The position numbers were made by a program, and so were the translations under genes. 64,000 bases of DNA, from positions 34,714,254 through 34,778,253 of the forward strand of contig OZ025260.1 of assembly GCA_964019135.1 (NCBI GenBank), written 5' to 3'. Below, piece after piece: positions 54,151 to 64,000 of this stretch. The notes beneath the pieces were generated by a model. The model saw only the letters and a list, made by a program, of their open reading frames with translations, had not been told where the DNA came from and ran no database searches. Positions within the stretch are counted from its first letter, which is position 1; each line of letters opens with the position of its first letter. The DNA comes from Arenicola marina. Lineage: Eukaryota > Annelida > Polychaeta > Arenicolidae.

Positions 54151-54689
54151 TAAATACAATGTATACATAGGTGCGGCTGTAATCCTATTGTCTTGGATTG
54201 CAATTAGTTTAGATCAGGTTTCAAGTTTACAGATGTTGTTGTTAGCTGAGGGTCAGGGCTTGAAGACTTGAATAGTAGTAAATGTAATAATAGTAGGTTT
54301 ATTTCATCTAAGAAACATGTAATTACATTTTCATGTGTATATATATACAGTATATATATAAAATTAAACAGATTTGTTTTCATGCTTATGCCGTACACAA
54401 AACAACTGTTTAATCACAAATTCTTAGGCTACGAATTGTATGCAAGTTATAATTACAATCTCAAATGCTATGTCTCAATTATCAATAATTTCTTTTAACA
54501 ACATACTTTTTCCCGTTCTCTTAAAAACATGTATAGAGCATAGAAAGTTAAGCATGGTGAACCACTTATTAAATACACGCGTTCCCATATTTCTAACTGA
54601 CATCTTCATACAATTATTTCTATATTTTGTCGCTCGTAAGTTATTGGACGATCTTCTTACATACTTATGAACATCTTGGTTTCGGACAT

Positions 54690-55670
54690 TTTCTTTACAA
54701 TTTATGGATGTATCTCATGGTATTTCCTATACATAAATATTAACATCTTATATTCAAAAAGGGAGGCTAAGGGTAGAAAAATATTAGAGACAAAAATTGG
54801 TTTAATATGATCAAGTTTAGGAGCACCATATAAGAGTCTGATAGCTCTTTTCTGCAGAATATTCAATGGCTTAACATAGGATTCAAATGCAGATCCCCAT
54901 AATTCGATAAAATACGAAAGATATGGAAATATAAAACTATAGTATAACATACGTAAGGTTTCACTTTTAAACACCTTCCTGGCATTTGTAAGGATTTCTA
55001 ACCCCCTAGCTATTTTGCCCTTTATCTAGTGTACATGGTCTTTCCAAAGTAAACCAGAGTCAAGTTGTACTCCAAGGAATTTTATAGTATTTACTTGAGT
55101 AATGATTTCTCCTGCCATCACGATTTCGCTCTGCATCGTAATTTTGTTACAAGGAGATTTAAATATCATGAACTTCGTCTTCCCAAGGTTGAGAGTGAGT
55201 TTGTTTAATTGCAGACAGTATCTAATTTTTCCAGTTCAGAATCCAGGGTAGAAGTCACATCGGCAATATCTTTACCCGATATAAAGAAGTTAGAGTCATC
55301 AGCAAATAAAATACTGAATAGTTTCGCACCTGGGCAATATCATTAATATAAATTAAACAGGCACCTCACAGTTGATTTTTGACCTTGATGATTTAGTGTG
55401 GTTATATTCCACATACTGGTACCTTGAATCTAAATAACTGTTAAGCCATTTTAGAGCTACTCCGCGAATCCCATTTCCGTTCGGATTCCAATAAAAGAAT
55501 TTCGTGATTAACCGTGTCGAATGCTTTTGAGAAGTATAAAAATACCCCTAATGTGAACTCTCCCCTATCTATTGCTGAGGCGATTCGATTTGTTAAAAGC
55601 ACTGGCGCCAATGTGGTGGAGTGGTTAGCTCGAAAGCCAAATTGATTCTCATGAAGCAAATTATACTAGT
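54690..55670 (-). mobile_element. Broken non-LTR retrotransposon (LINE) reverse transcriptase
   Basis: Reading on the minus strand, HENQFGFRANHSTT is near 55650, SKAFDTVNHEILL near 55510, a remnant LIYINDIAQV near 55345, the catalytic FADD at 55306-55295 followed by SNFFISGKDIADV, and the thumb region YLSYFIELWGSA with LQKRAIRLLYG at about 54840-54900. Frames change several times and the usual Gly-Val-Pro-Gln-Gly block is deleted, so it is a dead copy. The domain order is that of CR1/L2-like LINE reverse transcriptases. Confidence 0.85.
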
Positions 55671-56565
55671 ACCAGTACTCTCCAGAATATAATGGGTATA
55701 TCGCCTCCCCCCAATTGTAAGTCACTGATCCCACTTCAATCTATTACGCGCTCCCTAAAAACTTCAATGAGCTAATCAGAGCTTTGACCCGGGAAGGTGA
55801 CAGCACCCGCCGATCCAGAACTGAGGGCAAGGCCATTTCAGGATGAATGCAATCCGGATTTGTTAATCTCGACAGTGCTGTTATCAACGGACGCAGGGGG
55901 TTCCTCTCTTAAATCCTACCCCGACAGTGTCAAATGCCTTGGTGAGCTCATATCCACCTGACGTGCGTTATGTCACCGATCGATGCTCCAGACATGACAC
56001 CATATTGTGTTTTGGGGTAGATGATCTCTCGGCGATTCTTTGTATTCCCTTCATTAATTGAATGTGACTTAAGTTGGAGGCTTTAACCCCTGTAGGTCAT
56101 CTCACGACAGTGGGAATGGTCAAGTTAGAGTAGAGCCATGTCTTCGGGGGTAACCCCCTAGCCTTTGTAAAAAAAGCTATAGGGCTGTACAGTTCTCGCG
56201 GGTTCTATTTCCGGTTTAGGTATTTTGGGGCCCCACAAAAAAACACGTGCTCTTAGAACGAGTGCGCATCACGCTGGTGCGTTGCTGGAGCTGCGTGACG
56301 CGCCCTCATTGTAGTCAACGTTTGAGTGTTGGGAACCGGCCGGCTGCGCGGTTTGTGCGTGAAGAGTCGAGTGGGTGTGGAACTATTTTTGTTTGCTTTG
56401 GTCCATGCATTGCTAACTATAAAATCATAACATAGTTAAAGATAAAGACATTTATCTCTCCATAATGCATGTGGTCCGTTCGACGAGACTGTTGGAAAGG
56501 TTGTATTTTGAGGCAAATCATCGATATATACATTTCTGCGACAATCTGAGCACCATGTATACCTA
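55671..56565. other. Unassigned sequence downstream of the LINE
   Basis: May include more LINE-derived DNA (DPSSIPLK-like words are not convincing). Nothing else seen. Confidence 0.4.
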
Positions 56566-56955
56566 TTCGCCTGGTCTGTCCATATAAGGTATGTAAGTGA
56601 CGTCACAGACAACGCGCGCTCACCTCTAGAAACAACCATTCTGGGTACAACGAGTCAGCGGGTCCCTATACTTTACTATGGGCGTCAAACTAGACTCGGT
56701 GATGTTTTGGATATGAATGCACTGTTAGAGTTGAAAACCATGTGGAGTAAATGTTTGGGGCTGTACCTCCATACCATACTAGTTTTAAATCGAACGACGC
56801 TGGTTTTTTTGTGCGTTTCACGCAATTACAAAGAGCTCCCCGTGTTATGTATATGGGGCGGTGAAGTGTCATGTACCCAAAACCGGATTCGCTGGAGGTG
56901 AACGCGCGCTGTCTGTGACGTCACTTACAGACCTTATATGGACAGACCAGGCGAA
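56566..56955. mobile_element. Short foldback element with 61-bp inverted arms
   Basis: Arms at 56566-56626 and 56895-56955 are reverse complements with about 3 mismatches in 61. Each carries the palindrome TGACGTCA, CCATATAAGG and GCGCGC. The 268-bp middle has no gene. Target duplication was not identified. Confidence 0.75.
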
Positions 56956-57467
56956 GGAGCATTGTTCCGTGACCATAGATACCGCGCGCAGACATGCGAG
57001 TCATCATAATTATTACGTCATACGACATGGAAACCCCCGCGCAGCCCATCAGAACGCCTGACACTGACAGTCACTCATGAGACAACCGCATTCTGGTTTA
57101 TCAATTGTCTAACCGCTCATATATTACATACATCTACTCGGATGGCTATAGTTCTGATATGCACAAAACTTCAGTGGTTAGTTGTGCATCCAAGGACAAC
57201 TGAAGCCGAGTTTGTGTGTGAAGCGAGTGAAGGCGAACAACCGAAAAGTAGGCAGCACGTACAGGCCGTTGTTGATACGCATTGACGTACAGCATAAGTA
57301 TACCTATCTCGTAGGGTCTCGATAAGATCCCGTAGTGACTGTACAGCCCTATGGGACCTTAATCGTACAAACACTTACTTTATTTTACTTGTGCAAAACC
57401 TGTGCCATGGGTTTGGGACAGGTTGGATGCGAACCACGCCACAGCTAGGGCCCCTGAGGGGGGGTAG

Positions 57468-57655
57468 CCATGTCGCGTGTCGATTTTAAGAAAAGGTCCA
57501 TGTCGCGTTTCGATTTTAAAAAAAGGTCCATGTCGCGTGTCGATTTTAAGAAAAGTTCCATGTCGCGTGTCGCTAAGTCTTATGTCGCATGTCGATTCTA
57601 AGGCAACCCCAATGTCTCGTTGTCGATTTTAAAAATCGCCGTGTCGCCGTGTCGA
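57468..57655. repeat. Tandem repeat, 30-bp unit, about 5-6 copies
   Basis: Units of CCATGTCGCGTGTCGATTTT plus AAGAAAAGGT, decaying to the right. Confidence 0.88.
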
Positions 57656-58499
57656 AAAAGCTCCTCTGGGGCCCTACAGCTGCTTGGGCTGGCCTAACAC
57701 ATTCAGCAATAGGACTACCTTGAGGACCTGTAGCCGAGAGCCCTTTCCATCCTGGCTAACACAGCACGTAGACAACATATTTCAAAACATTTTTACGTCG
57801 TTGTTGAGTAAACCATCAGACTTTGCTCCGAAACCACACGTTGGTGATAAAAAATTTACTCTTGAATCTAGCTATAGCGCTCAAACAGGCGGTGTCTAGT
57901 ACGAACTTTAACCAACGTTGTAATTGTGTCAAGTAAATCGGCAAAGAGCGATGGCCAGCCCCGACCCATGCGTCCTTCCTGAGAATCGCAAATGACCGCC
58001 TATTTACAACTGTTTGGGACCTCTCTACCAAGGAGTCGTAAACACGGTCTGCGCTGGGCGTGTGCGCTTATTGTGGAAGCAAGACAAATGGGGCGATTCC
58101 ACGTCAATAAAAACTGTAAATTACCTTTACGATTTATGATCCATACATCCTTCGGTGGGAGGTAAAAAACAATAGTTGTCGATCCGTTGTCAGGACCAGT
58201 CCTATCCGAGGCTACAAGTTACACATGCTTTCGCGACAAACTCATCCCGATTAATGATCCATATGACCAACCCGGGCTTTCTGACCGACTCAGCAATCGC
58301 AATACGCTTTGAGGTTTGTGTTGTACGCTAAGGTGTCTTAGGTGGTCTAGCATAACTGATCACATGTTACTAAGACCAAGGCAATAACTGCTTGGTTGTT
58401 GGGTGTCAGCAGGACGATTTAACCTCTGTATCTTATATCTCCGCGACAATCGGAAGGGGAAGGTCGAGACGAGCCATGCATCCCGCTGTCACCAAACTC

Positions 58500-58640
58500 T
58501 GTGCCAAGAAAGACATGGGATCATTATCCTGCACTAACATAGTCATTTACACAGTTGGGATTCGAACCACGCACCGGCCGCTTGGGCTTGCCTGGCGGAG
58601 TACCGTCGACAATAGCCGAACGCGCTACCCTAATAACAAA
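58500..58640 (-). mobile_element. Second tRNA-derived SINE family, head region
   Basis: On the minus strand the A box TAGCGCGTTCGG is at 58627-58616 and the B box GGTTCGAATCC at 58568-58558, followed by a body ending GATCCCATGTCT. Matches the fragment at 45600-45700. It is not a functional tRNA: the stems do not pair in the usual way as far as can be judged by eye. Confidence 0.75.
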
Positions 58641-61343
58641 AGCAGGATGGCATGTCTGAAATTTGCTTTTATAAAGGCCCTTGACAAATTGTGTGAAAAC
58701 ACTGAAATGTGGGCCGTGAAAGCTACTGGCTTAAACAAATTGTGTTGCGCCTGTCTATTGTCTGGGCCATGTGTTCGTTTATATTCAAGGTCATATAACG
58801 GCAAACATCTTGGGGGAAACATGAGCAGAGGGTATGGGTTGGGGACAGTGAACAGCAGGTTTAGGTCGTGAGCGCTCATGCCAAAACTGTTCGTATGTCA
58901 GGACCCGCAATACGTTATAGTGACGAAAACTGCAGACCACACAGTCTGTGCCATCTAGGAGCTAATGTACAGTTGTCAAACTGTGCCTCGATTGCCGTGT
59001 CTATTGACCGGTGTAAGCTTAGTAAATATATAACTTCAGTTTCAGATATGTAGTGCTTTCATAAATGATGGAATACGGAGCATCGCCCCCACCCCCTCCC
59101 CGGGTCTACTCTTTGAAGGCTTCCACACATAGAAACCTCTGATTTCCTTCTCTTTTCTGGACCTTAATTCGTGCAGTTCGGCCTCCCATGAGGTCACTAG
59201 TCGTTAATCAATCACTTCTTTGGCCCCAAGTGGCCCCACCCCGCGTCTCCTTTAGAAACGTCACGGAGAGGTGTGTGGGCGATAACCGGGATGGTTGAAG
59301 TCCAACTTAAAACTGTATATTGAATGCTTCCAGGATACATGTCATCAGCAGCACAGGACACTTAACAAGGTTTTGCGCATACAATCGAATGAATCTAATC
59401 GATTTATTCGCAGGGCCATGTTACTTTCGAACTATGTTTTTAAGTTCGATCGAGGTCAAAGGCGTGAAGCGCTTTGAAATTTGAACCGGTGCTATTTGGC
59501 TAAGCCAAGCCCATTGTAATAATTCGACAACATATGCACCTTTAATTTACAGTTAAATTCTGCATTGAAAATACCAAATTTAACCTAAACAACCCTCCAA
59601 AACCATTCGTGACCCCACCATCGTTGAGTTCAACCGTGAGATTGGCGGTTACGTGGGGTAGAGGTAAGGAACGAGCTCCCTCTGCAGGCAGAGTGACGTA
59701 GTAAGTAGCTTCCTACATAGCAACAAATGTGAGCCACTTGTCACAAGTATGCACGGGAGTAAAAGTGACCGCTCCCCCCATTCCCATCCCTACACGCGCA
59801 CACTACACATGTTTAAAACACCAATAACTGAGGTGTGACGGATGCTTGGAACTTTGGGGATGCTTAGTTTAGTTTATGATCTTAAAGCAAACGTTTATAT
59901 CGAACACAGGTTCACAAGTACACTCAACTCCATATAAAGTACAAGACCGCATTAAAGCGGGTGTCCAACCTAGTCTAATCGCGATCGGCACCGAAAGTTT
60001 ACACCTTAAAATTAAATTGGCGAGTGTTAACGCTTCGGTTCGGCCGACTGGTGAGGAGAAAAACCTTAAGGCAACCCGCCCCCAGCAATGTCGAGCAGCG
60101 CGCCATTTTGGCGGAGCAAGCGACGCATATTGTGACCCTTCATGTGGCGCCGCCTTACGTTATAACAGGAAGTTATCTCGCCGAGGGAATTCTTCATAGT
60201 ACAGGTACCTTCAGAGAAAATACGTGAGACGAGAGATCAGGGGCGCGATTTACGGATGAATTGCAGCATTTCCAAGCCGCACGGTCTTAGTGTTTCATAG
60301 AAATTGATATCTATCTTGCAACAATTTGCTTCGTAAAAAAACCATGATTGGAGTTAGAATCGCAGCTATCTGTATTAGCAATGATCACGCGCTCTTATTT
60401 TTCTCACACAGTAGGCGTCATTTCCGATGTGAATATAATTAAAGTATCGCCTCCTGATTGGTCAATCGCGGACACACCTCCAAAAAGGGATGCCGCCTGG
60501 TTAAGCGGCGAAATCGTGGCTGGCGGTCACTTCTAAATTGTATTGTCAGCTACAGACAGGACGGCAAATTCTGTAATTTGGAGGATAAACGCTATACATG
60601 TATTATATGAATCGGCCAGCCTGGCGGCTTCCTTCAACGGACATGCCATCCCGTGTGTGTTACCTGGTTACCCGAAGCGTCCGTCGTCAATGTAAAGACC
60701 ACTTGAACTCCCATGGGAGAAGGGTGGGGGGCTTCAGGCGAATGCAAAAAAATATATCATCCCAGTTTTAACTGGGGTTAGTGTTATTTGCATTCCGTGA
60801 AACTCACCAACTCGTAAACTTCTTCAGCTTAGAACTTTGATCATGAGATACATATAATAAGATAAGATCAAACCTGTCACTGTGTTGCGTCTCGCAACAT
60901 ATAACACAGGGGCACTTACTGATGCAAATTTTGTTATGACGTAAAACCACCGTGATGTACAATGTAGTTACTTAAGACAGGTTTAGCCCAAAACGGGAAT
61001 CAGCCTGCCTGCGCGAAACAGACCGCTCGTAACGGGGTATCGTCCATTTGCAAAGGACCATACAACATGCCTTTCTTTTCCTCGCCAAATTAAAAAACAA
61101 ACATGCTGATGTACCCATACCGCACCTCATAACTGTATACGTTCACAAAAGACGGGGTCTGGCCTCAATACCATGGAAATCAAAGAGGAATTTAATTTAA
61201 TAAAACTGATCGTGAGACCATGTATGTGCAGAGAGAAGTATGAACATGCTCAAGCCCGAGTTCACCTCGAGGCGTCAAAGGTTTAGGTTTTTAGTCTTAC
61301 CACGCGTTTTAAACCATCAAGATTAAGTGAAGCAAACACTTAC
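58641..61343. other. Gene-poor stretch
   Basis: Short ORFs only. No repeat arrays, RNA genes or domains recognised. Confidence 0.45.
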
Positions 61344-61739
61344 ATCCGTTTTTTCCATCTGCGTCCACGTCCGTCCTCCGTCCTTTGCAAACCTAAATTT
61401 CAAGGTCGAACCTGTTGTTATACATCTATTCTGGACATTGAGCCCGTGGAGTCCGCCTGACTTGTAGCTTTCAATATGGCAGGAGACATATTTCACAGTG
61501 ACCCTTTCTTCGGACCGGTTACCACATCGTAACGCTTGGATGCATCGTGGCTGGATGGCAGGCTCCGGTGCGAAGAAAACTTTACTGTAACAACATGCGT
61601 CGGTATCGGTTAAAAAGACGACGTTAGGAACAAGCTGCATTCTAGCCCTGGAGTAAATATTATCGCATTTACGCAGGTCATAAACATGACAAGTCTGTCG
61701 GCAGGAGTGAATTACGAGACTTCTGCTTACTCCGCGCAA
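61344..61739 (-). CDS. Candidate internal exon of an unknown gene
   Basis: A 139-codon minus-strand ORF runs, in frame, into a consensus donor (GGAT/GTAAGT at 61343). Its last residues read KFRFAKDGGRTWTQMEKTD; KDGGRTW resembles an Asp-box (S-x-D-x-G-x-T-W). It also has several Cys (ACCYSK, RCIQALRCG, VSCH, NRC). The acceptor was not determined, so the 5' limit is only that of the ORF. It could equally be chance. Confidence 0.25.
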
Positions 61740-62800
61740 TTACTAATATTGCGGGGTGGGGGTCACAATGTGCCTTTATGTGCCACTTGAAGTAAGGCCC
61801 CCAGTCAACCCACACACCATGGAAAACAAACACAGCACTGACACTGATGATGAGATGGGATGCCGCATCCCATGATTTTATTGGCAAACTTTTGCAACTC
61901 AATTCACTTGTTGCGGTAAGTCAGCACAGCACTGGAGCAAGAGTTATAACGGGATCGTACATAATATGATAGTACACATACAATGAAAGATATGGCAATT
62001 ATGACGTCACCATTAAGGAGAATGAGGTGTGCAAAAACAAAGATGACTGCGTGAGGGTATTTCTATTTCCACTTAATGTATTCTAATGTAAATATTGATT
62101 TTTTTAGTTTGATGAGAATACCAAATTGAAATTGAACACAACAGTGTTGCACAAACATCAGATTTTGCCCATGTTGCAAAGCTGCCGTATGCATCGCAAA
62201 CTAATAAAACTGTAAGAACCATCTACACAATTTATCAAAGCATATGAACTACTACGCATATCTATGTAAATGTTCTGAGGAGAATTGTTTTTCAAATGGT
62301 TTAAATCGTCCATCTCCGCTTTTACAGATCTATTTTCCCTGAAGAACGTCCGCGGATACACTCACTCCCTGCCTCCCTGCCTGTTACACACCACGCCCTC
62401 GCTTCCTGGCTGATGAACGAAGGAATAGTTAATGGACGAAGCGAAAATGAATACAAATAACTGACCCAAAAAAAATCTGACAACGATTATACGGAAGATA
62501 AAAACAAAGCTAACAGCTACACGCCCGATGACTTCTGTACCTTCACGAGAACATTGACCGGATGTGACGTCATATCCGACTCGGATGATGGATGGATCGG
62601 TGGTTTTGGCCACTTTGTACACGCATGTGTATTCTAATATGAAATAGTCACCCAGCCATAAATACATATTACCATTTATATTTGGGTACCTGATACTTCT
62701 GGTGTTAACGTCATCAAGGCATTTAGTTAATCATAGTTAGTCAATCCATTATAGACATACATCCTGTAAGTAATCCGTTGTGTTCAGACGATGAGTGTCT
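61740..62800. other. Unassigned sequence
   Basis: No gene recognised. The 101-aa minus ORF at 62362-62667 has no known domain. Confidence 0.4.
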
Positions 62801-62834
62801 GGGTTACAGATCGCCACACCAAACTAGCCACATT

Positions 62835-63175
62835 TAATGGAGGTCTCTGTTAATCATACATGATTTATTGGAGGCCTGTCACTCATAAAAGATTTACTGG
62901 AGATCTGGCAATCATACATGCTTGATTGGAGATCTCTGTCACTCATACGTGAATCATTGGAGGTGTCCGTCAATCATATGCTGAAGATCTGTCAACCATA
63001 CATTGAGTTACTGGAGGTCTCTGTTGGTCGTTATTCTATGTAAATAACCATTATTTCGACACAGCTCACGTAGGACTTACGCCTACTATTTGCTATAATA
63101 ATCCATTTCGTGGGTTCTAACATGGTAGATGGACACCTCAGTCAATCATACATAATTTACTGGAGGTATGTCGAT
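62835..63175. repeat. Degenerate tandem repeat, about 35-40 bp, 6-7 copies
   Basis: Loose copies of TGGAGGTCTCTGT, AATCATACATGATTTA and similar, with one stray copy at 63135-63175. Confidence 0.65.
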
Positions 63176-63441
63176 GATACATTATCACATGTCACATAAA
63201 GGCGAACTCCTATTGGATAACCGTCGTGCCTTGGATGTTATCTAGCACATCGCATCGTGATAAAGACCAAATACGTTCTTTATCGCCCGTGGACAATTTG
63301 TATTTGTTAGCGAAAATACAAAAACAGTTGACGCCTTAAGTATATCGACACCACCAAATTCTTCACATTACAACATTAGCGGATTTTTAAAATAATAATA
63401 CACTACGTACACACATTTTTTTTTTTTAAAAGGAGACGATT

Positions 63442-63740
63442 TCATGTCTTTTTCCCGCGTTTGTTCCCGACTGGAGGGTTCTTAAGCTGAAACGGCTGCG
63501 AGTTGGCGACGGTACCGAAGGCCGGGCTAGCCCCGAACCCCCCCACAGCCGACCCGGCCGAGAGTGACCCCCCGGAGCCCGCCGGCGTCCCGAAACCACC
63601 GGTCTGGCCGAAACCGGAACCAAAACCGGATGTCGTCTGCTGCGTGTGCTGTTGTTGCTGCTGGGGAGTCTGTTGCAGGGAGGAGGTTCCCAGGAAGGAG
63701 GTTGCCGTGTTGCTGCTCCCAATGGCTCCGAACGTGGAAT
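63442..63740 (-). CDS. FG-repeat nucleoporin-like protein, last coding exon
   Basis: After a CTTTCCCGAAG acceptor with a good pyrimidine tract, the exon encodes 98 residues to a TGA. It contains STFGAIGSSNT, a Gln/Thr-rich stretch (QTPQQQQQHTQQTT), FG motifs (GFGSGFGQTGGFGT, GGFGASPAFGT) and a basic end (GNKRGKKT). FG repeats form the nuclear-pore permeability barrier and bind transport receptors. Which nucleoporin this is cannot be decided from one exon; the basic C-terminus is seen in NUP153- and POM121-type proteins. The start of the gene lies beyond the window. Confidence 0.7.
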
Positions 63741-64000
63741 CTTCGGGAAAGACCAAAAAGAGGGATGAGGTTAATTCCGGGACCGCCGCGGTGGCCAAGG
63801 CAGCTATGTATCGGTAAGGAATTAAATGACAATTTTTTTTAAAAAAAACACACCAAAAATAAAAATTGTGGGGTGGTAGACAGGTGAAGAACTAAACAGG
63901 TAATAATGTTTAATTATTTACAAACCTAGCTACATGATTATATGAGCACAGTACAGAGAAAGCGAGGCAACAAAATTCCCTGCAAAAACATCAAGGAATT

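Noticed and set aside
55605..55650. tRNA A-box-like TGGTGGAGTGGTTAGCTCG
   Set aside because: It is the complement of the LINE reverse-transcriptase motif FRANHSTT; no B box follows.
58392..58871. 159-aa plus-strand ORF
   Set aside because: Runs through the complement of a tRNA-derived SINE and shows no domain.

Overview
The window is animal (eukaryotic) nuclear DNA. It holds multi-exon genes with GT-AG introns, SINE, LINE, LTR and MITE debris, and an exceptional load of minisatellites. The gene content (a tandem pair of glycine/proline-type SLC6 transporters with identical exon phases) and the dense minisatellites suggest an invertebrate deuterostome such as amphioxus (Branchiostoma). That assignment is inference, because no species-diagnostic sequence was searched.

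Layout: 1-144 is the C-terminal end of an ankyrin-repeat gene (+ strand) with an AATAAA signal. 1293-12853 is SLC6 gene A on the minus strand, with 14 recognised coding exons giving 672 codons plus stop. 13081-21909 is a giant array of a 37-bp unit (about 233 copies) interrupted by a tRNA-derived SINE. 23369-23755 is a TTAA-flanked MITE. 24182-29306 is a second giant array (34-bp unit, about 150 copies). 29839-32822 is an element bounded by long, repeat-filled inverted arms. 35151-45440 is SLC6 gene B on the minus strand, with 14 recognised coding exons giving 644 codons plus stop. 45.5-61 kb is gene-poor: SINE fragments, a SINE-seeded minisatellite, a second MITE copy, a solo LTR sitting inside a tandem array, a broken LINE reverse transcriptase and a short foldback element. 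61344-61739 is a doubtful exon. 63442-63740 is the last coding exon of an FG-repeat nucleoporin-like gene (minus strand).

Genes A and B are paralogues in head-to-tail order. Their exon boundaries correspond one to one with the same phases, and several exons have identical lengths. The exon carrying the initiator methionine was not found for either gene. Both C-tails carry a PPEY motif, suggesting regulation by WW-domain ubiquitin ligases.

The most unusual signal is that two minisatellites are tandem copies of an exon-intron junction. The 37-bp array at 44.2-45.3 kb repeats the last 29 coding bases of gene B's TM1 exon plus the first 8 intron bases, including the GTAAGC donor. The 46-bp array at 9.7-11.4 kb repeats the last 31 coding bases of gene A's TM3 exon plus about 15 intron bases, including the GTTAGC donor. 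Four more arrays start within about 10-40 bases of other SLC6 splice sites. These introns are therefore filled with dozens of decoy 5' splice sites, and splice junctions appear to be hot spots for minisatellite birth at this locus.
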